Shown piece by piece: positions 22,842 to 31,274 of a stretch of DNA of 41,864 bases (positions are counted from its first letter, which is position 1; each line of letters opens with the position of its first letter). Source of the stretch: a virus. The translations under genes were made by a program, and so were the position numbers. Location: positions 1-41,864 of the IMG/VR virus record IMGVR_UViG_3300045970_000595; one strand, 5' to 3'. The notes under the pieces are model-generated. The model was not told where the DNA came from, did not search any database, and worked only from the letters and a program-made list of their open reading frames with translations.

Positions 22842-23669
22842 GGCAAAGGGCCTCGTGGAGGTGAAGCCGGGAGCGCCGGCAGTGAGTGAATGCAGGGTGG
22901 CGATGCGGTCAGCCATCCCCGCGGCAATGGCGCGGGCGCCAACCAGAAGGGACCCGGCGCCGAAGTCGGCGATGACTGTTTCGTGGGAAACTGCACGGCC
23001 GATGGCCACGTCCGCGACGAACACCTCGGCCAGGTGGTCGACGATGCGTTGCGCCTCGGTGCGGCCGGCCTCGGTGTCCGGGGTCAGCCGCTTGGCGGGG
23101 CTGATCGAGGAGACGACCTCGACCTTCGGCTTCTCGCCGGGCCGATCGGGCGGCGGTTGGTAGGTCATGACCACGCCGATCGACCCCAGCATGGCGGTCG
23201 GCGAGGCGACGATCTCGCCCGCCGCGCTGGCAATCCAGTAGGCGGCGGACGCGGCCAGGTCCCCGACATAGGCCGTGACCGGCTTGGCGCTGGCACGCAC
23301 CAGCCCGGCGAACTCGGCAATCCCGGTGGATTGGCCGCCAGGGCTGTCGATGGACAGGACGATCTGCTGCACCACCGGGTCATCGAGCGCGGCCTGGAAA
23401 TCGCGCGCCAGGATCTCCAACGACGTGGCGCCGCTGATCTCGGTGAACAGGTTGGCGTAGCGGAAGATCGGGCCGGTGATCGGAATCACGGCTGTGGGTC
23501 CGAAGGTTTCGACCGTGCGCGCGTTGTCCAGGGGGCGGCCGAGCCGGGTGGCGACGGCCTCGGGGGTGTCGTTGAGCCGCTGGGCAATCGCGACGATGCG
23601 CTCCAGGGCACCGGGTTCGATGCACCAGGGCTCGCGGCCAATCAGGTCGATGGCGTCGAGTTTAGCCAT
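22431..23669 (-). CDS. C: Capsid maturation protease with scaffold domain (gpC/Nu3-like)
   Basis: A 412-residue S49-family protease that processes the prohead. VLSIDSPGGQSTG (about 105) and GDLAASAAYWIASAA, with likely nucleophile Ser141, define the fold; IVASPTAMLGSIGVVM follows. The C-terminal about 135 residues are helical and Ala/Gln-rich, as in lambda Nu3 scaffold. ATG 23669 is used because it lies inside the portal gene end (8-base overlap) and begins MAKLDAIDLIG; an earlier start adds six residues. Confidence 0.9.
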   Translation of the reverse strand: MAKLDAIDLIGREPWCIEPGALERIVAIAQRLNDTPEAVATRLGRPLDNARTVETFGPTAVIPITGPIFRYANLFTEISGATSLEILARDFQAALDDPVVQQIVLSIDSPGGQSTGIAEFAGLVRASAKPVTAYVGDLAASAAYWIASAAGEIVASPTAMLGSIGVVMTYQPPPDRPGEKPKVEVVSSISPAKRLTPDTEAGRTEAQRIVDHLAEVFVADVAIGRAVSHETVIADFGAGSLLVGARAIAAGMADRIATLHSLTAGAPGFTSTRPFAMTNQAQTPGAPTIDRAYLNVNHPDLVSALLAEGQAQGLAAGAEAERTRIAAVREQLVPGHEALIERLAMDGKTTGPEAAVAVLQAEKALRLGAQQALASAPPPVAAAVPPLPSADKSSAAVTILANRRLATGKGAA

Positions 23670-25278
23670 GGGCGATACGCTCCTCACGGTCCGCGCGGTC
23701 CAACGCCTCCGCGCTATGGGGGTCGGCGGCGGGGTCCACGGCGACGGGCGCGGGCGCTCCAGGCATCGGGGCGCCCTGCCGCGCCTCCTTGTCCCACTGG
23801 CGCCGCACCTTGTCGTAATCCTTGCCGGTCAGGGCCGCGCATTCGTCCTTGCGGGTACTGATGCCCAGGGCGATGCGGGCCTCCGCAGCCTTCACGGCCT
23901 TGGTCTCATCGATCTGGCCGGCGGCATCGCCGATCCACTGCGCCCCGAGATAGGCGGCGCGGATGAAGGGGTCGGCGAAGTAGCCGGGGGCCGGCAGATG
24001 GCCGTAGGCGACCAGCTCGTCGATGAAGGTCTCCTTCACCGGATCGCACAGGTCGCCGGACAGGTCCATCCGGCGCTTGCCGAAGGTGGCGGTCGCTCGC
24101 AGGATGGCCGCCCGGGCGGCGGAATAGCTGGCCTGGAAGGCCCCGGTCAGGATGTCCTTGGGCAGTTCAAGGCCCATACCCAAAACCGTGTAGAAGCTCT
24201 GCACGAAGGCATCGAACCCGGCATTCGGGCGGCTCGGGTCGAACGAGGCAATGTCATCGTCAGGAAACAGGTTCACCACATGCGATCCGTCCTGCATGTG
24301 GATGTTAGAGCCCGCGTAGAACGCCTGGCGCTCCCGGTCCCATTCATCGAGCGATGAACAGCCGGCCAATTGGCCGCCGGTCGGGGACTTGACCAAGATG
24401 GCCCACAGGGCGTTCTTGACCGCCGCGTCCAACTCGGCATCGCTGTACCGGTCGAGCTGCTTGAGCGGCTCCACGATGGGGGCGATCAGCGGCACGCCGC
24501 GGGTCTGATCCGTGTTCAGGGTGCGGTACAGGTGCAGCACCTGGCGCCGGTTGGTCGCGGCGTTGAAGACCGGCAGCGCGGTCCAAGTGAAAGACTGGCG
24601 CAGTTGCGCTTCCGGGTAGCCGTCGAGGACGTGATACCGGATCGGGGCACCCCAGGTGTCCTTCTCCACACCTTGCACCAGCGTCGGGGTGTCCAACTGC
24701 TGACCGGGGTTGCAGACGCGCGCCCCGGCGATGTGTTGCAGCGCCAACCGGAAGGGCAGGCCCCGCCCGTCGATCTGACACAACTGCACGAAGTGATCGC
24801 CGCCCAACTCCTCCCGCAGCGCCAGGTCCTGTTGTTGGTAGAAGTTCAGCGTGCGGCGCACATCGCAGTCCTTGGACTGCGCCCACAGGCCGAAGTAGAA
24901 CTCGGCCAGGGCCTCCCAGGCGTCCGCGTAGGTGTCATCGAGCCCCAGGCGCTCCCGATCGATCGCCGCATGGTAGGACAGGCCGGTGCCGACCACGCCC
25001 AGGGCGTAGGTGCTGGTCATGCCGGCGACCAGCGGATGATTGCGGGTCAGGTCGCCATGGGCACGGATCAGGGCGGGCCGATCGCGAGCGAGGAGTTCGT
25101 CGGGGGTGCCGCGGGCGATGTGCCAACCGGCCAGCGCATTTCGGGTGAAGTCCGCGCCCTTGTAGCCGCCGGCATAGGCGCCGATGACCGCGCGCGCCTG
25201 CTTGGGCTTGATGCCCAACTGGTGCGCTAGGGCGGCGATCCGCGGATCGCCCTTGGGGATGCTCGGGGGCTTAGCCAT
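23662..25278 (-). CDS. B: Portal protein (lambda gpB family)
   Basis: A 538-residue portal that forms the DNA entry vertex. Matches to the lambda B family include DFTRNALAGWHIARGTPDELL, DLTRNHPLVAGMTSTYALGVVGTGL, QQDLALREELGGDHFVQL, the GVPLIAPIVEPLKQLDRYSDAELDA stretch and FVQSFYTVLGMGLELPKDILTGAFQASYSAARAA. Length matches lambda B (533). It overlaps the gpW-like gene by 8 bases and the protease gene by 8. Confidence 0.94.
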   Translation of the reverse strand: MAKPPSIPKGDPRIAALAHQLGIKPKQARAVIGAYAGGYKGADFTRNALAGWHIARGTPDELLARDRPALIRAHGDLTRNHPLVAGMTSTYALGVVGTGLSYHAAIDRERLGLDDTYADAWEALAEFYFGLWAQSKDCDVRRTLNFYQQQDLALREELGGDHFVQLCQIDGRGLPFRLALQHIAGARVCNPGQQLDTPTLVQGVEKDTWGAPIRYHVLDGYPEAQLRQSFTWTALPVFNAATNRRQVLHLYRTLNTDQTRGVPLIAPIVEPLKQLDRYSDAELDAAVKNALWAILVKSPTGGQLAGCSSLDEWDRERQAFYAGSNIHMQDGSHVVNLFPDDDIASFDPSRPNAGFDAFVQSFYTVLGMGLELPKDILTGAFQASYSAARAAILRATATFGKRRMDLSGDLCDPVKETFIDELVAYGHLPAPGYFADPFIRAAYLGAQWIGDAAGQIDETKAVKAAEARIALGISTRKDECAALTGKDYDKVRRQWDKEARQGAPMPGAPAPVAVDPAADPHSAEALDRADREERIAHG

Positions 25279-25507
25279 GCAGGACGATCCGCTGGGTGCC
25301 GATGCCGGTGCGCCCGGTCGTGGCCGCCCGGGTCAGCCGCTCGACCTCCGCGCGCCAGTATTTGATCTGCCCGAGGATTTGATCGAGCGCGGCGCGATCC
25401 AGCCGGTTGCCGTTGAGCATGACGGTCTGACCCTGCGCGACCTTGAGCTCAGCGTCGAGCCAGGTTTGCAGGTGGATGCGGGCGGTGGTGAGTGCGTCAT
25501 CGGCCAT
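25271..25507 (-). CDS. W: Head-tail joining protein (gpW-like)
   Basis: A 78-residue protein, near the 68 of lambda W, directly upstream of the portal as in lambda. Two helices (LTTARIHLQTWLDAELKVAQ and LDQILGQIKYWRAEVERLT) flank a short hairpin (GQTVMLNGNRLDRAA), the gpW pattern. ATG 25507 gives the family length; longer readings run into the promoter region. It is the first late gene after the inverted cassette, so late transcription from the terminase promoter must cross that cassette, or a second promoter lies in 25508-25709. Confidence 0.75.
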   Translation of the reverse strand: MADDALTTARIHLQTWLDAELKVAQGQTVMLNGNRLDRAALDQILGQIKYWRAEVERLTRAATTGRTGIGTQRIVLHG

Positions 25508-25614
25508 GCGCCTGAGTATGCACACCGTGACCACTCTGCGTTTCCGGGATTCCCGGAATCGAGCGACGAACAAATCAGAAAACGCGTGATCGGCCGACGA
25601 ACGGTCGCGCTTAT

Positions 25615-25641
25615 TTTGATTTTTGTCGTGCAAAAATCAAA
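25615..25641. promoter_or_regulatory. Perfect 11-bp inverted repeat in divergent promoter region
   Basis: TTTGATTTTTG (25615-25625) and CAAAAATCAAA (25631-25641) are exact inverted repeats around a 5-base spacer, in an AT-rich island between the leftward gpW-like gene and the rightward cassette. It could be an operator, perhaps for the ribbon-helix-helix protein encoded at 26202. AT-rich sequence after it (ATAATG, TACTTT) could supply a -10 box for the cassette. Confidence 0.65.
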
Positions 25642-25709
25642 TAATGTGTCATACTTTAATCAAGCCAGGGGACGGCAAAACACAGCGGAAACCCCGACCG
25701 GAGAGCACG

Positions 25710-26201
25710 ATGAACGCGATTACCTACACCTTCCCCGCCGACCATCAGATCCCCGCGCTCCGCGGCCTGATCGCGACCGATGGCAAGTGGGCCACCCTCC
25801 TGCACCAGGGCAAGCGGGTTGATGCCGTTGCGTTCGCCAACCGGATCAACGGGCAGCCCCTCGTCGCGATCGTCGCCGGCAAGCCGGAACTCGAAGCCCT
25901 GCTCGCGACGCACCGCGCCGAAGAAGCCGCCCGCAAGGCAGCCCAGCAACAAGCCGCAGAAGCCCACGCCAACACGCTGGAAGGGCAACGGGAAGCGCTG
26001 GCCCGCGCCGAATACAACAGCTATGACCCTGACGCCTTCCCGGGATCGGCCAAGTGGAACGCCAACAAGCGCGCGGCCGATGCGCTGGCCGCTTTCGACG
26101 AGGCCCACACGGAAATCAAGGCCGCTGTCGATGCAGCCCGCAAGGCCACAGAGCAGGCCCGCTACGCTGCGCTTTCCGACTTCGCGAAGATGGGTAGCTG
26201 A
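25710..26201 (+). CDS. Hypothetical first protein of the inverted cassette
   Basis: A 163-residue protein, not recognised. The N-terminal about 60 residues form a small mixed domain (LRGLIATDGKWATLLHQGKRVDAVAFANRING). The rest is Ala-rich helix likely to form a coiled coil (about 68-100 and 125-155). ATG 25710 follows GGAGAG by a few bases. It is the promoter-proximal gene of the rightward cassette, and its TGA is followed at once by the next ATG. Confidence 0.65.
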   Translation: MNAITYTFPADHQIPALRGLIATDGKWATLLHQGKRVDAVAFANRINGQPLVAIVAGKPELEALLATHRAEEAARKAAQQQAAEAHANTLEGQREALARAEYNSYDPDAFPGSAKWNANKRAADALAAFDEAHTEIKAAVDAARKATEQARYAALSDFAKMGS

Positions 26202-26411
26202 ATGGCCAAGGCCCGTCCCATGTCGGACCGCAACCAAGGCCGGCACGAACTGCCGGCCGACCGCCGCAAGATTCCGCGCTGTATCCGCCTGCCGCCCGAT
26301 GTCATCGCCTGGCTCGACGCGGAGAGCGCGCGCACCGACAAGTCGTCAGCCGTGCTGATCGAGGAGGCGATCAGGGTACGGATGTCATCCGCCCGTCTGG
26401 ATCAACAATGA
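26202..26411 (+). CDS. Ribbon-helix-helix (CopG-like) regulator
   Basis: A 69-residue protein with the short RHH pattern: a beta strand RKIPRCIRLPPDV, a helix VIAWLDAESARTD, a turn KSS, and a second helix AVLIEEAIRVRM. Such dimers bind inverted repeats, and a perfect 11-bp repeat stands about 560 bases upstream in the cassette promoter, so autoregulation is plausible. It is adjacent to the upstream stop with no gap. Confidence 0.75.
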   Translation: MAKARPMSDRNQGRHELPADRRKIPRCIRLPPDVIAWLDAESARTDKSSAVLIEEAIRVRMSSARLDQQ

Positions 26412-26419
26412 GATAAATC

Positions 26420-27577
26420 ATGGCCTGGCACACGATCAAGCACTCCTGCGGACATGAAGAGCGGCACCAACTCTATGGCCCCGGCAAGACCCGCACCTGG
26501 CGCGCCGGGAAGCTCGCCGAAGAACCCTGCGAAGACTGCGCCAAGGCAGAGCGTGAGGCTGCCAACGCGGCGGCAGCGTCAGAGAACGCGGCCAACGGAC
26601 TGCCGCCACTGACCGGTTCCGAGAAGCAAGTCACCTGGGCGGAGACCGTCCGCGCCAACAAGCTCGACGTCATCGGCCGCGTCTTGGCCGGGGACATGAC
26701 CGGCACCGAGCGCGTCTGTTTCTGGGGCGAGTCGCTCAAGGTCGATGACCCGGCGGTCCCCTGCCTCGTCGACGCGCTGCAACGGGAGACGGCCGCCCAC
26801 TGGTGGATCGACCATCGAGACCTCAAGACGTCACTGCTGTTGACGATGGTCGCCCGGGCGATGCCGGCGGCGCTGCCGCCCGCGGTAACCGACGACACCG
26901 CGGCGGCAACCGCCCTGATCGAATCCACGCTTCGCCCCGCGATCGAGCACTCGGCAACGGTCGCCGACATCCGCATCGAGGGGCAGCGGATCAACCTGCT
27001 GTTTCCCGAGAAACTGGATGCCTTCCGCGACTGCGCGAAGGCGCGTGGCTACCGCTGGGACGAACAGCGCCGGGCCTGGTACCGGCTCATCGATGAGTGG
27101 TCCGGGCCACTGGCCGACCGGGCGGCGGAGATCGGCAACGCGCTGCTCGCCGCCGGGATCTGCATCCGCATCCAAGACCCGAGCATCCGGGCGGCGGCGG
27201 TGTCCGCCGCGTTCGCTCCGGAGCGCAAGCGCTGGGTGCGGGCGCGCGATGGCGGACCTTTCGCCGGTTGGCTGGTCCTGACCTGGGGCCGCGACGACGA
27301 CCTCTACGCCAGCGCCAAGGCCCTGCCCGGAGCGCGCTACGACAAACCGGTGGTCGTGGTCCCGGCCGCCCAATATGCCGCGGTGGAGGATTTCGCCGAG
27401 GCGTGGGACCTGGCCATCAGTGCCGGCGCCAGGAAGCTCCTGGACACCGCGCGCCAGGTGCACGAGCAGGCGCTGCTCGCCGTGCCGAAGCGGGCGCCTC
27501 GGGCGCCGCGCGGGCGGGGCCCCATGCCGCCGGTCGCCGACGCGGTGGACGCCAGCTTGATGGACTCCGCGCCGTGA
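26420..27577 (+). CDS. HARP-like partner of the SNF2 helicase with zinc knuckle
   Basis: A 385-residue protein. The N-terminus has HSCGHEERH and CEDCA (residues about 8-40), a probable zinc knuckle. GSEKQVTWAETVRANKL near 66 is a motif of phage and plasmid accessory proteins. Residues about 183-260 (IRIEGQRINLLFPEKLDAFRDCAKARGYRWDEQRRAWYR) resemble the HARP-type domain that precedes the ATPase core in SMARCAL1-like SNF2 proteins. The C-terminus is a basic Pro/Arg-rich tail. The gene runs into the SNF2 gene by a TGATG overlap, so the two proteins probably work as one machine split over two genes. The HARP match is by eye. Confidence 0.65.
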   Translation: MAWHTIKHSCGHEERHQLYGPGKTRTWRAGKLAEEPCEDCAKAEREAANAAAASENAANGLPPLTGSEKQVTWAETVRANKLDVIGRVLAGDMTGTERVCFWGESLKVDDPAVPCLVDALQRETAAHWWIDHRDLKTSLLLTMVARAMPAALPPAVTDDTAAATALIESTLRPAIEHSATVADIRIEGQRINLLFPEKLDAFRDCAKARGYRWDEQRRAWYRLIDEWSGPLADRAAEIGNALLAAGICIRIQDPSIRAAAVSAAFAPERKRWVRARDGGPFAGWLVLTWGRDDDLYASAKALPGARYDKPVVVVPAAQYAAVEDFAEAWDLAISAGARKLLDTARQVHEQALLAVPKRAPRAPRGRGPMPPVADAVDASLMDSAP

Positions 27578-28998
27578 TGGCCTGGACCGCCCGCACCGCG
27601 CTATTGGTCCACCAGGACGCCGCCGTGGTCAAGGTCCTGCCGTCGCGGGTCGGCGCCCTGTTCATGGAGATGGGCACCGGAAAGACCCGCACCGCCGCGG
27701 AGTTGGCGCGGCTGCGGCAAGGCAAGATCGACCAGGTGGTGTGGTTCTGCCCGTGCGCCCTGAAAGAGACGATCCGGCGCGAGGTACTCAAGCACACCAG
27801 TTGCACCGCGGCGGACATCCATGTGTTCGACGACCACACCAGCGAGGCGACGGTCCCGGCGGTGCTTTGGTACATCGTCGGCATCGAGTCGATGAGCAGC
27901 TCGGCCCGGGTCATCTTTACCGTGAAGGGCCTGATCACCGAGCGGACCATGGTGGTGGTCGATGAGTCCGGATACATCAAGGGCGCGAAGTCGCGCCGGA
28001 CCGAGCGGATTACCCTGCTCGCCCGCGAGGCCCGCTATCGGCTGATCCTGACCGGCACCCCGCTGTCACAAGGCATCGTGGACCTGTTTGCGCAGATGCG
28101 CTTCCTGTCGCCGACCATCCTGGGCTATCGATCCTTCCACGCCTTTGCCCGCAATCACATCGTCTGGTCGGCGCGCTTCCCCGGCATGATCGAGGGCGAG
28201 AAGAACCGGGATTATCTGGCGCAGCGCATCCGGCCCTATGTCTACCAGGTGACGAAGGCCGAGTGTCTGGACCTCCCGGACAAGCTCTACGCCTCCCGCT
28301 ATTGCACCCTGACGCCCGAGCAGGCCGCCGCCTACGCCGAGGCCAAGGAGCGCTTCCTGTGCGAGGACTACTTGTTCGAGGATGGCTGGGCGCGGTCGAT
28401 CGCCGTGTTCCGGATGTTCACCGCGCTGCAACGGATCGTCTGCGGTCACCAGCGGGCGCCCGATGGGGATCTGATCTGCTACCCAAGCCGGCGGCTCGAC
28501 CTGCTGTTGACCGTGCTGCGCGAGCTGCCGGCCAGAGAGCCGGTCGTCATCTGGGCCAAGTACCGGCAGTCGGCCGCCGACATCGGCGCGGCCCTGGTTG
28601 CTGAGCAGGGGCCGGAGCGGGTCCATGCCTACCACGGGGGGCTCTCGGAGCGCAGCCGTCAAGCGAACCTGGACAACTGGCGCGCCCGGGGCGGGGCCTT
28701 GGTCGCCACCCAGGCGTGCGGCGGCCATGGCCACGACTTCACCGCGGCCCGGTACGCGATCTATTACGCCAATGGCTTCAAGTATTCCGAGCGGCAGCAG
28801 ACCGAGGACCGGCTGCACCGCATCGGCCAGACCCGGGCGCCCACCTACATCGACATTTGGAGTAGCGCCGGCATCGACTCCCGCGTGGACAAGGCACTTG
28901 CCCGCAAGGGGAACGCCGTTGAGGAGTTCCGGCGGATCGTCGACCGGGTGAAGCATGGCAGTAAGGCGCGGGTGCGGCGACTGATTGAGGGATTGTGA
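27577..28998 (+). CDS. SNF2-family DNA helicase/translocase
   Basis: A 473-residue ATPase that moves along double-stranded DNA. Motif I is MEMGTGKTRTA (Lys36), motif II VVVDESGYIKG (Asp129, Glu130), motif III LTGTP (158-162), and motif VI QTEDRLHRIGQ near 430. DES in place of DEAH is common in phage SNF2 proteins. ATG 27577 is used since it overlaps the upstream stop; the longer open frame before it is a shadow of the HARP-like gene. No nuclease or methyltransferase domain is fused. The neighbours suggest an accessory DNA-processing or modification machine rather than core replication. Confidence 0.9.
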   Translation: MAWTARTALLVHQDAAVVKVLPSRVGALFMEMGTGKTRTAAELARLRQGKIDQVVWFCPCALKETIRREVLKHTSCTAADIHVFDDHTSEATVPAVLWYIVGIESMSSSARVIFTVKGLITERTMVVVDESGYIKGAKSRRTERITLLAREARYRLILTGTPLSQGIVDLFAQMRFLSPTILGYRSFHAFARNHIVWSARFPGMIEGEKNRDYLAQRIRPYVYQVTKAECLDLPDKLYASRYCTLTPEQAAAYAEAKERFLCEDYLFEDGWARSIAVFRMFTALQRIVCGHQRAPDGDLICYPSRRLDLLLTVLRELPAREPVVIWAKYRQSAADIGAALVAEQGPERVHAYHGGLSERSRQANLDNWRARGGALVATQACGGHGHDFTAARYAIYYANGFKYSERQQTEDRLHRIGQTRAPTYIDIWSSAGIDSRVDKALARKGNAVEEFRRIVDRVKHGSKARVRRLIEGL

Positions 28999-30215
28999 TG
29001 GGCAAGCACTATCTGGACATCGACTGCTATTCCGCCGCCCGTGAGCGGGTGCGGATCATCCTAGAGCACTTCCCGCGCTTCTACGTGTCCTTCAGCGGCG
29101 GCAAGGACTCCGGGGCCTTGCTCAATCTGGTGGTCGACGTGGCCCGCGAGATGGGCCGCCTGCCGGTGACCGCCCTGATCCTGGACCTCGAGGGCCAGTA
29201 CCAGCACACCATCGACTACCTCGCGCGGGAGTGCGACCGGCCCGAGGTGAAGGCCCTGTGGGTGTGCCTGCCGCTGCACCTGCGCAATGCCGTGTCCCAG
29301 TTCCAGCCGCACTGGCTGTGCTGGGACCCGCGGTGTCCCGAGAAGTGGATTCGGCCCCTGCCGCGGCGGGCCGATGTGATCAGCGATGAGGGCCACTTCC
29401 CGTTCTTCCGGAGCGGGATGGAGTTCGAGGAGTTCGTGCCGGCTTTCGGCGACTGGTTCGCCGACGGGGTGGAGACCGCCTGTTTCGTCGGCATCCGCTC
29501 GGACGAATCGCTGAACCGGTACCGGACCATCACGAGCGAGACCAAGCAGCCCTGGCAGGGCCACCCCTGGACGACGCGCGTCACCCGCGATACCGGCAGC
29601 GTCTACAACGCCTATCCGCTCTACGACTGGGGCACGGCCGATGTCTGGATCGCCAACGCGCGCCAGCACTGGGATTACAACCGGGTCTATGACCTGATGC
29701 ACCTGGCCGGGCTCGGCATCCACCAGATGCGCCTGTGCCAGCCCTACGGCGATGACCAGCGCAAGGGGCTTTGGCTCTTCAAGATCCTTGAGCCCGAGAC
29801 CTGGTCGCGTGTGGTCGAGCGGGTGCAGGGCGCGAACTTCGGTAACCGCTACGTGCAGTTGACCGGATCGGTCATGGGCAACATCCGCATCGACCTGCCG
29901 GAGGGGCACACCTGGCGCAGCTATGCCTACCTGATCCTGACCTCGATGCCGCCCCCGGTGGCGACCCACTACCGGAAGAAGATCGCCGTGTTCTTGCGCT
30001 GGTGGCGCAAGCACGGCAAGGACCTCGGCTATCCACGCGTCACCGATGAGGCCGCCGCCGCCCTGGAGGCGAAGCGCAAGGCCCCGAGTTGGCGGCGCAT
30101 CTGCAAGACCCTGCTCAAGAATGACTACTGGTGCAAGGGGCTGAGCTTCACTCAGACCAAGCGCGAGATGGAGCGGCAGCTCGATCTGGTCACCCGCTAC
30201 ATGGAGGACCTATGA
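28998..30215 (+). CDS. ibrA: IbrA-like PAPS-reductase-family protein (DUF3440)
   Basis: A 405-residue PP-loop ATPase-type protein. FYVSFSGGKDSGALLNL (SGGKDS at 33-38) is the nucleotide-binding loop of the PAPS reductase/DndC superfamily. Long IbrA-type sequence follows: LCWDPRCPEKWIRPLP, GIRSDESLNRYRTI, YPLYDWGTADVW, and a C-terminal WRRICKTLLKNDYWCKGLSFTQTK. In enteric prophages IbrA acts with IbrB as a regulator of surface-protein genes; its chemistry is not established. The paralogue DndC takes part in DNA phosphorothioation. Three overlapping neighbours (SNF2, GNAT, IbrB-like) form one operon. Symbol given by resemblance. Confidence 0.85.
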   Translation: MGKHYLDIDCYSAARERVRIILEHFPRFYVSFSGGKDSGALLNLVVDVAREMGRLPVTALILDLEGQYQHTIDYLARECDRPEVKALWVCLPLHLRNAVSQFQPHWLCWDPRCPEKWIRPLPRRADVISDEGHFPFFRSGMEFEEFVPAFGDWFADGVETACFVGIRSDESLNRYRTITSETKQPWQGHPWTTRVTRDTGSVYNAYPLYDWGTADVWIANARQHWDYNRVYDLMHLAGLGIHQMRLCQPYGDDQRKGLWLFKILEPETWSRVVERVQGANFGNRYVQLTGSVMGNIRIDLPEGHTWRSYAYLILTSMPPPVATHYRKKIAVFLRWWRKHGKDLGYPRVTDEAAAALEAKRKAPSWRRICKTLLKNDYWCKGLSFTQTKREMERQLDLVTRYMEDL

Positions 30216-30652
30216 GCGTCATCATCCGCAACCTGGTGCACGACGCCGAACACCAGGCACTGCTGTTCAGCCTGATCGGCGAGTTGGCCTTAGACAAAAA
30301 CGTGCACGCGGCGCTCGGGGCCTGCCCGACCAGTGAGCCGGGCCGGGTGTGGTGCGTCGCGACGGATACCGAGACCCGCGCGACCATGGGCTTTGCGAGC
30401 CTGCACCTGTTGGCCGATGGGCAACGCGGCCAGGTCCGGCACCTGTACGGGGCCGATGGGCCCCAGGCGGTGCGGGTCTTGGGGCGGCTGCTGACCGCGA
30501 TCAAGGATCAGGCGCGGGCGCGCTCGCTGCGACACCTGACGGCCATCGACCGCACGGCCGCCGGCAAGCTGTTTCTCTCGCACGGCTGGCAGGCGGGCGC
30601 GGCCCGCGGCCAGTACACCACCTACACCCTGGAGTTGGCCGATGATCAGTGA
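30212..30652 (+). CDS. GNAT-like acetyltransferase
   Basis: A 146-residue protein with the layout of a small GNAT fold: a helical start, a beta strand TMGFASLHLL, a central QVRHLYGADGPQAVRVLGRLLTAIKDQARARSLRHLT that corresponds to the CoA-binding strand-loop-helix, and a C-terminal LFLSHGWQAG with YTTYTLEL. The usual QxxGxG/A loop is not clearly present, so activity is uncertain. It sits between the IbrA- and IbrB-like genes with overlaps on both sides (ATGA and 11 bases), which implies a shared function. Confidence 0.65.
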   Translation: MSVIIRNLVHDAEHQALLFSLIGELALDKNVHAALGACPTSEPGRVWCVATDTETRATMGFASLHLLADGQRGQVRHLYGADGPQAVRVLGRLLTAIKDQARARSLRHLTAIDRTAAGKLFLSHGWQAGAARGQYTTYTLELADDQ

Positions 30653-31274
30653 CCTCCTCGATCGCCTCGAAGCGGCCCTTGCCGAGGCCCCGGCCGACGC
30701 GGCAACGCGGGTCGAGCGGTATAACCGCCTGGTGCGGATCGCCGCGGCGCATGTCGATCTGCCGCACCCGGTGCTGTCGGTGCAGCTCGTGCCGGTGGAC
30801 GCGGTCCATGGCAACGACTACAACCCGAACAAGGTGGCACCGCCGGAGATGCGGCTGCTGCATCTGTCGATCTCCAAGGACGGGATTACCATGCCGGTGG
30901 TCGCGGCGCCGGACGGGGCCGGGGAATATGTGGTGGTCGATGGCTTCCATCGGACCACGATCGTCCAGCAGCACGCGGACATCCGGACCTCCCTGGCCGG
31001 CTACTTGCCGGTCGTCCAGTTGCCGAAGACGGTGGAGGAACGGATTACCTCGACGGTGCGGCACAACATGGCGCGGGGAACGCACCAGGTGGAACTGACG
31101 GCCAAGCTCGTCACGGCCCTGAAAAAGCACAACTGGAGCAACACCCGCATCGGCCTGGAACTGGGCATGGACCCCGACGAGGTGTTGCGGCTGAAGCAGA
31201 TTACCGGCCTGGCTGAGGCATTCGCCCATGAGGACTTCAGCCGCGCCTGGGAGCCCGACCATGCCAATCACTAA
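30642..31274 (+). CDS. ibrB: IbrB-like ParB-domain protein
   Basis: A 210-residue protein with the ParB/sulfiredoxin-type nucleotide-binding core: VPVDAVHGNDYNPN (51-63), a LHLSISKDGITMPVVV-type strand-helix, and YVVVDGFHR (97-104), where DGFHR replaces the GERR of ParB. The following RHNMARGTHQVELTAKLV and GMDPDEVLRLKQITGLAEAF segments, with a final FSRAWE, are characteristic of IbrB. DndB of the phosphorothioation system carries a comparable DGQHR motif. Last gene of the cassette; about 350 bases without a clear gene follow. Confidence 0.83.
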   Translation: MISDLLDRLEAALAEAPADAATRVERYNRLVRIAAAHVDLPHPVLSVQLVPVDAVHGNDYNPNKVAPPEMRLLHLSISKDGITMPVVAAPDGAGEYVVVDGFHRTTIVQQHADIRTSLAGYLPVVQLPKTVEERITSTVRHNMARGTHQVELTAKLVTALKKHNWSNTRIGLELGMDPDEVLRLKQITGLAEAFAHEDFSRAWEPDHANH

